The position numbers and the translations under genes were made by a program. This document shows positions 24,265 through 32,231 of a stretch of DNA of 64,000 nt, piece after piece (positions within the stretch are counted from its first letter, which is position 1; every line of letters starts with the position of its first letter). This DNA comes from Streptomyces sp. SAI-135 (GTDB taxonomy: Bacteria; Actinomycetota; Actinomycetes; Streptomycetales; Streptomycetaceae): the NCBI RefSeq assembly GCF_029893805.1, contig NZ_JARXYP010000002.1:1984001-2048000 (forward strand). The letters run 5' to 3'. The notes under the pieces are model-generated. The model did no database searches and had not been told where the DNA came from. It saw only the letters and a list, made by a program, of their open reading frames with translations.

Positions 24265-25850
24265 TTGAGGTTCCCCTCGTCTTCGGCCTCGGTACGGGCC
24301 GGTTCGTCGGTCGGCTGACTGGCTGTGGAAGCGGTGGGGCGCTTGAGGCCGTCCATGAACGCCTGGACCCACAGGCCCGGCGGTGTGTCGTCCGGCTTCG
24401 GCTCGGGTTCGGGTTCACGGCGGGCCGTCGACCAGATCGTCGGCCGGCCCTCGCGTTCGGCTCGTTCGATCTCGGCCTGCTCGGCGTAGCGCTGGGTGAG
24501 CGAGGTCTTGACCCGGCTGCGGCGCTGCGGCAGCCCGTTGGCCGTCCACTCGGTGACCTCGGGGACGTCGTCCTCCATGGACACCGGTGTCGTGAACTTG
24601 GGGCTGGTGGGCCGCCGCTTCTTGATCGTGCGCTTGGGGCCGGGCAGGGCGCCGAGTTCGGCTTTGGGCACGGCGGTGGCGCCGATGCCGTGGGCGAGTC
24701 CGACGCCGGGCTCGTCGGTGAGCATGTCGCTGGGCACGACGAGGATGGCGCGGACGCCGCCGTACGCGGAGGCACGCAGCGAGACCTGCATGTCGTACGC
24801 CTGACAGAGCCGGCCCACGACGGCGAGGCCGAGGCGCGGCGACTCACCGAGGTCCTGGAAGTCCACGCCGGCCTTGGCCCGCTCCAGCATGCCCTCGGCC
24901 CGCAGGCGGGCCTCCTCGCTGAGGCTGACGCCGGCGTCCTCGATCTCGATGCAGACGCCGGTCTGCACCTCGGTGGCGGTGACGTGCACCTTGCTCTGCG
25001 GCGGGGAGTAGCGCGTGGCGTTGTCGAGGAGTTCGGCCGCGGCATGGATGACCGGTTCGACGGCGGTGCCCTTGACGTTGACCTTGGCGATCGAGGAGAG
25101 GTCGATGCGCCGGTACTCCAGGATCCGGGACATGGCGCCGCGCAGCACGCTGTACAGCGCGACGGGTTCGGGCCACTGCCGACCGGGGCGGCCGCCGCCG
25201 AGCACGGAGATGGAGTCTGCGAGCCGGCCGATCAGCGCGGTGCCGTGGTCGATGCGCAGGAGGTCGTCGAAGACCTCGGGGTTGCGGCCGTGGTCCTCCT
25301 CCATCTCCCGCAGTTCGTTGGCCTGCTGGTGGACGATGGCCTGGACGCGGCGGGCGATGTTCACGAAGGAGCGCTGCGCGGCGTCACGCATGATCTCCTC
25401 GGTGTCGACGATGGTGAGCACCGTCTTCAGCAGCCGAATCTGCGGCTCGGGCAGGTCAGCCCACGCGGGGTCGTATTCACCGAGTCGGCGAATCACCTCT
25501 CCGGGGGAACTTCCGCGGCGGAGCCAGTCCAGTGCGGTGGGCGCGATCTCCTTGGCGAACCGGACCATGGCCTGGTCGTTGTCGGCGATGCGCTGCTTCA
25601 GATGAGCCGTGTCACGGATGTGCTCGAGTCGCTGCTCACGCAGTTCGCGACCGCGCCGGACGGCTTCGGCGGCCACTGCGATCACCAGCAGCGTGGCGAT
25701 GGCACCGCACCAGCCGACGGCGGCCCTGGCGGGCTGCTGCACCAGCGCGACGCTGGCCCCGGTCGCCGCGGCCATGACTATGGCGGGCAGCAACAGTACG
25801 CGCGCATAGGGAAGTTCACGGCGTCCTGGGGGGGATTGAACACTCACCAT
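24261..25850 (-). CDS. rarA: Conservon sensor histidine-kinase-like protein (RarA/CvnA)
   Basis: This 529-residue protein has two N-terminal membrane segments (about residues 15-60), a helical dimerisation region with LLRIDHGTALIGRLADSISV, a GHKL ATPase domain (N-box ELLDNATRYSPP, then EDAGVSL and LGLAVVGRL), and a disordered charged C-terminal tail of about 130 residues. It is short of a typical sensor domain, as CvnA proteins are. No response regulator is adjacent; output is thought to pass to the CvnB-D proteins. ATG at 25850 with AGAGGG upstream is preferred over the longer open frame. The 218-base gap before it is comparatively AT-rich and probably holds the operon promoter. Confidence 0.9.
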   Translation of the reverse strand: MVSVQSPPGRRELPYARVLLLPAIVMAAATGASVALVQQPARAAVGWCGAIATLLVIAVAAEAVRRGRELREQRLEHIRDTAHLKQRIADNDQAMVRFAKEIAPTALDWLRRGSSPGEVIRRLGEYDPAWADLPEPQIRLLKTVLTIVDTEEIMRDAAQRSFVNIARRVQAIVHQQANELREMEEDHGRNPEVFDDLLRIDHGTALIGRLADSISVLGGGRPGRQWPEPVALYSVLRGAMSRILEYRRIDLSSIAKVNVKGTAVEPVIHAAAELLDNATRYSPPQSKVHVTATEVQTGVCIEIEDAGVSLSEEARLRAEGMLERAKAGVDFQDLGESPRLGLAVVGRLCQAYDMQVSLRASAYGGVRAILVVPSDMLTDEPGVGLAHGIGATAVPKAELGALPGPKRTIKKRRPTSPKFTTPVSMEDDVPEVTEWTANGLPQRRSRVKTSLTQRYAEQAEIERAEREGRPTIWSTARREPEPEPKPDDTPPGLWVQAFMDGLKRPTASTASQPTDEPARTEAEDEGNLK

Positions 25851-26131
25851 GTGGGCCCTCTGAGACGTATCGACGTGGAGTCGTACATATAGGGAACAAG
25901 CGCACGAATACACATCAACTCGGTGCGCTGCGGGCGAGCTTAGTCCGACCGGATCATCGCCGTGTCATATTCCGCAAGCGCCTGAAACGGGCATTGCGAT
26001 CGGAGTACTCTCGGTCCATTTACACGCTGGGGATTGTTTCGAACACCGTGCGTCACGGCGCACACGCATGCGAATTTCACTCACTGTGACAGGTGAAGAA
26101 TGCTTTTCGGCCGGAGCCGACCCGCAACCCC

Positions 26132-26770
26132 TCAGATTCCGGCGATGCGCAGTGCAGCGTCCGCGGTGGCCTCCGCGAACACCGAGACCGGGCGCTCGGG
26201 GTCGGAACGGTGGACGAGGATCACGCCCTCGATCAGACCGAACAACAGGTCCGTACGGAGCTCCAGCTCGCTCTTGGCCAGGGTGCCGCCGGCCGTCGTC
26301 GCGGCGAGCAACTGCCGATAGGCATCCTTGAGTTCGGCCCGCACGGCATGAAAGCCCGCGAACCGCTCGGCCCGCACCTCGGGCAGCAGATAGAGCCCGC
26401 CGAGGTTGTGCGGCCCACCGCACAGCACCTCGACGTCCGCGCGGCACAGCTCCCACAGCCGCTTCTCGGCCGGTGCCGTGTCGTCGGCGAGCAATTCACG
26501 GGCGTACGTCAGTGAAGGCGTGACGGTGGACTCCAGGAGCTCGGCGAGGAGCTCCTCCTTGCCGGAGACGTAGTGGTACATGGATGCCTGGCGCATACCG
26601 GCCCGCTCGGCGACGGCCCGGGTGCTGGTGGCCGCATAGCCCAGGGTGGTGAACAACTCGGCCGCGGCGACGAGGAGTTCCTCACGGGGGGCGAGCCCAC
26701 TGTCCGGCCGCCGCGCCGCCCGCGGCCGCCCGACCCGCCGACCGGACTCCGCGCCACCTGTCGTACCCAT
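26132..26770 (-). CDS. TetR-family regulator, probable repressor of the guanidine/urea regulon
   Basis: This 212-residue TetR protein has a basic N-terminal arm ([15 protein letters not shown]) and the helix-turn-helix STRAVAERAGMRQASMYHYV near residues 50-69. The C-terminal ligand domain is of unknown specificity. ATG at 26770 has GAGGAT eight bases upstream. It is divergent from the DUF1989-carboxylase-allophanate hydrolase operon. The inverted repeat TTTCTGTC-AAGC-GACAGAAA before that operon has the form of a TetR operator and recurs at the permease gene. TetR regulators are regularly found with this operon type in actinobacteria; the effector is unknown. Confidence 0.88.
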   Translation of the reverse strand: MGTTGGAESGRRVGRPRAARRPDSGLAPREELLVAAAELFTTLGYAATSTRAVAERAGMRQASMYHYVSGKEELLAELLESTVTPSLTYARELLADDTAPAEKRLWELCRADVEVLCGGPHNLGGLYLLPEVRAERFAGFHAVRAELKDAYRQLLAATTAGGTLAKSELELRTDLLFGLIEGVILVHRSDPERPVSVFAEATADAALRIAGI

Positions 26771-26783
26771 GCGTTCGATCCTC

Positions 26784-26918
26784 GCACACGGGGCCCGAGC
26801 ACTCGACGCCGAAGCACTCTGCGCGCATGCACTCCGCGCCCAAGCAGTCGACGCCCGACCACCCGGCGCCCGAGCACTCGGCGCCAGAGCACGCAGGGCC
26901 GCAGCACCCACGGCGAGC
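26784..26918. repeat. 15-bp tandem repeat in the tetR 5' region
   Basis: Nine imperfect units of the form GCACTCGGCGCCCGA begin 14 bases upstream of the tetR start codon. The unit length is five codons, so frames stay open through it on both strands and produce artefactual long open frames. The rest of the 26771-27131 gap holds a dispersed repeat and the operator. Confidence 0.8.
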
Positions 26919-26943
26919 ACCGAACCCCGGCACACCCCAACCC

Positions 26944-26998
26944 ACCCAGGGGCGCGGGGAACTGCGCGACCAGCCCCCACCAACCCGCACCCGACGAA
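26944..26998 (+). repeat. Dispersed Streptomyces intergenic repeat (left copy)
   Basis: This copy contains GGGGCGCGGGGAACTGCGCG followed by ACCAGCCCCCACC. A direct copy lies at 33887-33938, immediately after the allophanate hydrolase gene. I recognise this sequence as a common intergenic element in Streptomyces genomes. The two copies bracket the carboxylase operon. Confidence 0.75.
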
Positions 26999-27087
26999 GC
27001 CCCCCCCCCGACCCTCTGCCCCCCCGTGAGCGCCCGGTAACTCCCCCGCAACACCCGAGCAATCCCCCCGACCAACCCCACCCCTAA

Positions 27088-27107
27088 TTTCTGTCAAGCG
27101 ACAGAAA
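27088..27107. promoter_or_regulatory. TetR-type operator of the carboxylase operon (copy B)
   Basis: TTTCTGTCAAGCGACAGAAA is a palindrome with perfect 8-bp arms and a 4-base spacer. It ends 24 bases before the ATG of the first gene, the same as copy A at the permease gene. It lies in the tetR-operon divergent region. Confidence 0.75.
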
Positions 27108-27131
27108 CACCCCCCGGAGCCGGAGGTCCGC

Positions 27132-27956
27132 ATGGCCACAGAGACCACGTACGGAGCCCGAGACCACGCCCGCGCCCAGGAGGGCACCCGCGCCGAGGCC
27201 ATGCCCGTCGTGCCGGCCGGCGACTGGCCGGACCCACCCCCCGCGGCGGGCCCCCTGGTGTGGGCGGAGACCGTCGCGGGCGGCAACTACACCCACCGCG
27301 TCCTCGCCCGCGGCACCGAACTCCGCCTCACCGACCTCCACGGAGACGCCTGCGCCCACCTCCTGCTGTACGCGGACGGCCGCCCCTGGGAGCGCCTGAA
27401 CGTCGCCGACACCGTCAAGGTCCAGTGGAACGCCTACCTCGGCGAGGGCCAGCTCCTCCTGTCCGACCAGGGCCGCGTCCTCGCGAGCGTCGTAGCCGAC
27501 ACCTCCGGCCGCCACGACGCCCTGTGCGGCACCTCCACCCTGGTCCGCAACACCGAGCGCTACGGCGACGGCACCGCCCACAGCCCCTCCCCCGCCGGCC
27601 GCGAGCTCTTCAAGCTGGCGGCCGCGAAGAACGGCCTCGAACCCCGCGATCTCCCGCCCTCCCTCTCCTTCTTCCAGGGCGTCCTGATCCAGGAGGACGG
27701 CACGCTCGACTTCACCGGCTCCGCGGGCCCCGGCGGCAGCGTCACCCTCCGCGCCGAGCAGGACGTGACCGTACTGATCGCGAACGTGCCCCATCCCGCG
27801 GACCCGCGCCCGGAATACGTCAGCACCCCCCTCGAAGTGCTCGCCTGGCATGCCGAGCCCACCCGCCCCGGCGACACCCTCTGGGACGCCTCCCCCGAAG
27901 GCCGCCGCGCCTTCCTCAACACCGCCGAATTCCTCGCCTCGAAGGGACGCGCATGA
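27132..27956 (+). CDS. DUF1989 protein, urea-carboxylase-associated; probable carboxyguanidine deiminase subunit
   Basis: This 274-residue DUF1989 protein (urea amidolyase-associated family) contains RGTELRLTDLHGDACAHLLL and CGTSTLVRNTERYGDG. Paired DUF1989 proteins encoded next to so-called urea carboxylase have been shown in other bacteria to form the carboxyguanidine deiminase CgdAB, which converts carboxyguanidine to allophanate. ATG at 27132 with GGAGGT upstream is a clear start. It is first in a four-gene operon under the inverted-repeat operator, and its stop overlaps the start of its paralogue (ATGA). Confidence 0.85.
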   Translation: MATETTYGARDHARAQEGTRAEAMPVVPAGDWPDPPPAAGPLVWAETVAGGNYTHRVLARGTELRLTDLHGDACAHLLLYADGRPWERLNVADTVKVQWNAYLGEGQLLLSDQGRVLASVVADTSGRHDALCGTSTLVRNTERYGDGTAHSPSPAGRELFKLAAAKNGLEPRDLPPSLSFFQGVLIQEDGTLDFTGSAGPGGSVTLRAEQDVTVLIANVPHPADPRPEYVSTPLEVLAWHAEPTRPGDTLWDASPEGRRAFLNTAEFLASKGRA

Positions 27957-28636
27957 AGACCGTGGTTCCGGCACGCGCCGCCTGGTCCTGCGTCGTCCGC
28001 GAGGGCGAGACGCTCACCGTCACCGACCTGCGCGGCAACCAGGCCGTCGACTTCCTCGTCTACGACGCCCACGACACGGCGGTCCGGTACAGCGCCCCCG
28101 ACACCATCCAGGCGCAGGGCGGGATCTTCCTCACCACGGGCAGTGTGCTGATGTCCAACGAGCACACCGCGCTCATGACGGTCACCGCCGACGACGTGGG
28201 CCGCCACGACACGGTCGGCGGCGCCTGCTCCAAGGAGTCGAACACCCTGCGCTACGGCCATCACACCTGGTCGCAGCACGCGTGTGTGGACAACTTCCTC
28301 GCCGAGGGCGCGAAACACGGACTCGGCAAGCGCGACCTCGTCTCCAACATCAACTGGTACATGAACGTCCCGGTCGAGAAGGACGGCACCCTCGGCATCG
28401 TCGACGGCATCTCCGCTCCCGGCCTCTCCCTCACCCTGCGCGCCGCACGCGACGTCCTCGTCCTCGTCTCCAACTGCCCCCAGATCAACAACCCCTGCAA
28501 CGGCTTCGACCCGACTCCCGTCGCGATGACGATCGGGACCACGGAAACCGCGACCGGCCCCACGGCCACGACCGGCCCCACGGCCACGACCGGTCGCACG
28601 GCCACGGCCACAGAGACACCCGGAGCCGACGCATGA
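27953..28636 (+). CDS. DUF1989 protein, second subunit of the probable carboxyguanidine deiminase
   Basis: This 227-residue paralogue of the preceding gene product contains LTVTDLRGNQAVDFLVYDA, GGACSKESNTLRYG and NCPQINNPCNGFDPTP, whose conserved Cys residues are likely metal or catalytic ligands. The functional domain ends at about residue 195. The last 30 residues are a Thr-Ala-Gly-Pro tail encoded by three 18-bp tandem repeats, not usual in the family and probably a recent expansion. Start and stop overlap both neighbours by four bases, so the two deiminase subunits and the carboxylase should be made in fixed ratio. Confidence 0.87.
   Translation: MKTVVPARAAWSCVVREGETLTVTDLRGNQAVDFLVYDAHDTAVRYSAPDTIQAQGGIFLTTGSVLMSNEHTALMTVTADDVGRHDTVGGACSKESNTLRYGHHTWSQHACVDNFLAEGAKHGLGKRDLVSNINWYMNVPVEKDGTLGIVDGISAPGLSLTLRAARDVLVLVSNCPQINNPCNGFDPTPVAMTIGTTETATGPTATTGPTATTGRTATATETPGADA
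28553..28606. repeat. 18-bp tandem repeat in the 3' end of the second DUF1989 gene
   Basis: Three units of ACCGGCCCCACGGCCACG (the third with two changes) encode a repeated TGPTAT tail. It is in frame, just before the overlapping start of the carboxylase gene. Confidence 0.88.
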
Positions 28637-31600
28637 CCTTCGACACCCTCCTCGTCGCCAACCGGGGCGAAATAGCGGTCCGCATCCTCCGCACGGCCCG
28701 CGAACTGGGCCTGCGCACCGTCGCCGTGTACTCCGACGCCGACCGAGCCGCACCCCACGTCCGGCTCGCCGACCAGGCCGTACGACTGGGCCCCGCGCCC
28801 GCGAAGGAGTCGTACCTCGACCCCGACCTGGTGCTGAAGGCGGCCAAGGACACCGGCGCCGGCGCGATCCACCCCGGCTACGGCTTCCTGTCCGAGGACG
28901 CCGCCTTCGCCCGCCGCTGCGAGGACGCGGGGATCGTGTTCGTCGGACCGACCCCTGCCCAACTGGAGCTGTTCGGCGCGAAGCACACGGCACGGGCCGC
29001 GGCGCAGGCGGCCGGGGTGCCGCTGGCGCCGGGAACGGGCCTGCTGTCCTCGCTCGACGAAGCCCTCGACGCCGCCGGGGCCATCGGATACCCCGTCATG
29101 CTGAAGGCCACCGGTGGAGGCGGCGGCATCGGCATGTCGGCCTGCCGTTCCGCCGCCGAACTGACCGACGCCTGGGACCGGGTGCAGCGCGTGGCCGCCG
29201 CCTCCTTCTCCTCCGCCGGCGTCTTCCTGGAACGGCTCGTCGAGCGCGCCCGCCATGTCGAGGTGCAGGTCTTCGGTGACGGCGCCGGCACGGTCGTCAC
29301 CTTCGGGGACCGCGACTGCTCCCTCCAGCGCCGCAACCAGAAGGTCGTGGAGGAGGCTCCCGCACCCGGGCTCCCCGCCCACGTCCGCGAACAACTTGCC
29401 GCAAGCGCACGCGACTTGTGCGCCTGCGTCGACTACCGCTCCGCGGGCACCGTCGAGTTCGTCTACGACGCCGCCCGGGAAGAGGCCTACTTCCTGGAGG
29501 TCAACACCCGTCTCCAGGTGGAACATCCGGTCACCGAGGAGATCTACGGCGTCGACCTGGTCGCCTGGATGCTCCGCCTGGCCCGGGGCGAGCGGGACGT
29601 CGTCCGCGCACCGGGGCCCCCGCGCGGCCACGCCGTCGAGGCCCGCGTCTACGCCGAGGACCCCTCCCGCGAACACCGGCCCAGCGCGGGCCTGTTGACG
29701 CGGGTGGAGTTCCCCACCGGGGTCCGCGTCGACGGCTGGGTGGAGACCGGCACCGAGGTGACGACGTCGTACGACCCGATGCTCGCGAAGATCATCGCGT
29801 ACGGCCCGGACCGCGCCCATGCGCTCCGGCGGCTGGACGAGGCTCTGGAGCGCACCCGCGTCGACGGCATCGAGACCAACCTGGGCCTGGTCCGTGCGGC
29901 GCTGGCCGACAGCGGCTTCAGGAGGTCCGCCCACAGCACGGCGACCCTCTCCGGGATCCAGGACCCGACCCCGCGCGTCGAGGTCGTGGCCGCGGGCACC
30001 CTGACCACGGTCCAGGACTGGCCCGGCCGCACCGGCTACTGGCAGGTCGGCGTCCCGCCGAGCGGCCCGATGGACGACCGTTCCTTCCGGCTCGGCAACC
30101 AGGCACTGGGCAACCCGGAGGGGGCGCCGGGTCTCGAATGCACCTTGCAGGGACCGTCGTTGCGGTTCACGCACTCCACGACCGTCTGTGTGACGGGCGC
30201 TCCGGCCCCGGTCACCGTCGACGGCACGCCGGTGGCGCAGTGGGAGCCGGTGACCGTGCCCGCGGGCGGGGTCCTGGAGGTCGGCGCGCCCGCCGAGCAC
30301 GGCCTGCGGACCTACGTCCTGTTCGCGGGCGGCCTCGACGTCCCCGCCTTCCTCGGCAGCGCGAGCACCTTCACGCTGGGCCGCTTCGGCGGACACGGCG
30401 GCCGGGCGCTGCGCACGGGTGACGTTCTGCACGAGAGCCACCGGACGCCACGGACGAGCGACACACCGCGCGAGAGCCACCGGACGCCACGGACGAGCGA
30501 CACACCGCACGAGGGAGGCCGGGCCGCCGGCACACCCGTCGGGGACCGCCCCTCCTTCCCCTCCACCTGGCACATCGCCGCGGTCGAAGGCCCGCACGCC
30601 GCCCCGGAGTTCTTCACCGAGGACGACATCAGGGACTTCTACGCCGCCGACTGGAAGGTCCACTTCAACTCGGCGCGCACCGGGGTCCGCCTGGTCGGCC
30701 CCAAGCCCCGCTGGGCCCGCGCCGACGGCGGCGAGGCCGGCCTGCATCCGTCCAACATCCACGACACCCCGTACTCGGTCGGAGCGGTCGACTACACGGG
30801 TGACATGCCGGTGCTGCTGGGCCCGGACGGGCCCTCGCTGGGCGGGTTCGTGTGTCCGGCGACCGTCATCAGCACCGAGCGCTGGAAGCTGGGGCAGCTG
30901 CGCCCCGGTGACACGGTCCGCTTCGTCCCGGTGGACACCGACGGCTCGGCGCGCCCGGCGATCGTGGACGGCGGCATCCTCGCCCGCGACGGCGACGTGA
31001 CCTTCCGCCGCAGCGGCGACGACAACCTGCTGGTCGAGTTCGGCCCCATGCAGCTGGACCTCGCGCTGCGCATGCGCGTCCACGCGCTGATGGAGGCGGT
31101 CGCCGCACAGGGCCCGGACGGCGTCACCGACCTGACCCCCGGCATCCGCTCCCTCCAGATCCGGACGGACCCGAACCGGCTGCCCCAGGACGAACTCCTG
31201 GCGGCCGTACGGGAGATCACCGCGTCCCTGCCCCCGTCGGACGAACTGGTCGTCCCGTCCCGCACGGTCCACCTCCCGCTCTCCTGGGACGACCCGGCCA
31301 CCCGTGAGGCGATCGCCCGCTACATGGCGGGCGTGCGCGACGACGCCCCCTGGTGCCCGTGGAACATCGAGTTCATCCGCCGCGTCAACGGCCTGGACAC
31401 GGTGGCCGACGTCCACCGCACGGTCTTCGACGCGGAGTACCTCGTCCTGGGCCTGGGCGACGTCTACCTCGGCGCCCCGGTGGCCACCCCCCTCGATCCG
31501 CGCCACCGCCTGGTGACCACGAAGTACAACCCGGCGCGCACCTGGACGGCCGAGAACTCGGTCGGCATCGGCGGGGCGTACCTGTGCGTCTACGGGATGG

Positions 31601-32217
31601 AGGGCCCCGGCGGTTACCAGTTCGTGGGCCGTACGACGCAGGTGTGGTCGCCCTGGCAGCAGCGCGGCGCGTTCGAGCCGGGCTCACCCTGGCTGCTGCG
31701 CTTCTTCGACCGCATCAAGTGGTATCCGGTGGACGCGGACGAACTCCTGGAGCTGCGGGCCGACATCACGTCCGGCCGCTTCGTGCCCCGCATCGAGGAG
31801 GGCACCTTCTCGCTCGCCGAGTACCAGGCCTTCCTCGCCGAACACGCCGAGTCCATTGCGGAGTTCAGGGCCCGCCAGCAGGCGGCCTTCGCCGGGGAGC
31901 GGGACGCGTGGGAGGCGGCGGGCGAGTTCGCGCGGGCCGAGTCGGTGTCCTCGCCCGCGGCTGCCGTCGCCGACATCGCGGTCCCTGCGGGCGGCCGGCT
32001 GATCGAGGCCGAGTTCGCCGCCTCCGTATGGCAGTTGAACGTCGAGCCGGGCGACGAGGTGACGGCCGGACAGCCGCTCCTCGCCCTGGAGGCGATGAAG
32101 ATGGAGTCCAGGGTGCACGCGCCGGCGGCCGGTGTGGTCGCCCGGATCCTGGCCCGGCCCGGCGACCAGGTGGAGGCGGGGACGGCACTGCTCGTCCTGG
32201 CCCCGCCCGCACAGTGA
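28633..32217 (+). CDS. Biotin-dependent urea/guanidine carboxylase
   Basis: This is a 1194-residue single-chain carboxylase. The N-terminal biotin carboxylase domain (about 1-450) has the ATP-grasp glycine loop GGGGGIGM. The carboxyltransferase follows as AHS2/KipA-like (about 460-780) and AHS1/KipI-like (about 830-1050) parts. A biotinyl domain ends the protein, with the biotin-accepting Lys1156 in EAMKMES. The family was long called urea carboxylase. Members encoded with paired DUF1989 proteins, as here, act on guanidine. ATG at 28633 overlaps the preceding stop. A 39-bp perfect-register duplication at 30429-30506 adds a repeated SHRTPRTSDTP linker to the carboxyltransferase region. Confidence 0.92.
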   Translation: MTFDTLLVANRGEIAVRILRTARELGLRTVAVYSDADRAAPHVRLADQAVRLGPAPAKESYLDPDLVLKAAKDTGAGAIHPGYGFLSEDAAFARRCEDAGIVFVGPTPAQLELFGAKHTARAAAQAAGVPLAPGTGLLSSLDEALDAAGAIGYPVMLKATGGGGGIGMSACRSAAELTDAWDRVQRVAAASFSSAGVFLERLVERARHVEVQVFGDGAGTVVTFGDRDCSLQRRNQKVVEEAPAPGLPAHVREQLAASARDLCACVDYRSAGTVEFVYDAAREEAYFLEVNTRLQVEHPVTEEIYGVDLVAWMLRLARGERDVVRAPGPPRGHAVEARVYAEDPSREHRPSAGLLTRVEFPTGVRVDGWVETGTEVTTSYDPMLAKIIAYGPDRAHALRRLDEALERTRVDGIETNLGLVRAALADSGFRRSAHSTATLSGIQDPTPRVEVVAAGTLTTVQDWPGRTGYWQVGVPPSGPMDDRSFRLGNQALGNPEGAPGLECTLQGPSLRFTHSTTVCVTGAPAPVTVDGTPVAQWEPVTVPAGGVLEVGAPAEHGLRTYVLFAGGLDVPAFLGSASTFTLGRFGGHGGRALRTGDVLHESHRTPRTSDTPRESHRTPRTSDTPHEGGRAAGTPVGDRPSFPSTWHIAAVEGPHAAPEFFTEDDIRDFYAADWKVHFNSARTGVRLVGPKPRWARADGGEAGLHPSNIHDTPYSVGAVDYTGDMPVLLGPDGPSLGGFVCPATVISTERWKLGQLRPGDTVRFVPVDTDGSARPAIVDGGILARDGDVTFRRSGDDNLLVEFGPMQLDLALRMRVHALMEAVAAQGPDGVTDLTPGIRSLQIRTDPNRLPQDELLAAVREITASLPPSDELVVPSRTVHLPLSWDDPATREAIARYMAGVRDDAPWCPWNIEFIRRVNGLDTVADVHRTVFDAEYLVLGLGDVYLGAPVATPLDPRHRLVTTKYNPARTWTAENSVGIGGAYLCVYGMEGPGGYQFVGRTTQVWSPWQQRGAFEPGSPWLLRFFDRIKWYPVDADELLELRADITSGRFVPRIEEGTFSLAEYQAFLAEHAESIAEFRARQQAAFAGERDAWEAAGEFARAESVSSPAAAVADIAVPAGGRLIEAEFAASVWQLNVEPGDEVTAGQPLLALEAMKMESRVHAPAAGVVARILARPGDQVEAGTALLVLAPPAQ
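30429..30506. repeat. 39-bp in-frame duplication inside the carboxylase gene
   Basis: Two 39-bp units, nearly identical, are followed by the first bases of a third. Each codes for 13 residues containing SHRTPRTSDTP. The insert is hydrophilic and lies in the AHS2-like carboxyltransferase part. Confidence 0.9.
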
Positions 32218-32231
32218 AAGAGGAGCGAGCC

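Noticed and set aside
26771..27131. Guanidine-I (ykkC) riboswitch before the carboxylase operon
   Set aside because: The leader between operator and ATG is only 24 bases, and I saw no ykkC-like conserved elements; the inverted repeat explains control better.
28261..31506. 1081-codon frame antisense to the carboxylase gene
   Set aside because: The sense frame has all biotin carboxylase and biotinyl motifs; the antisense frame has none and mirrors the GC codon bias.
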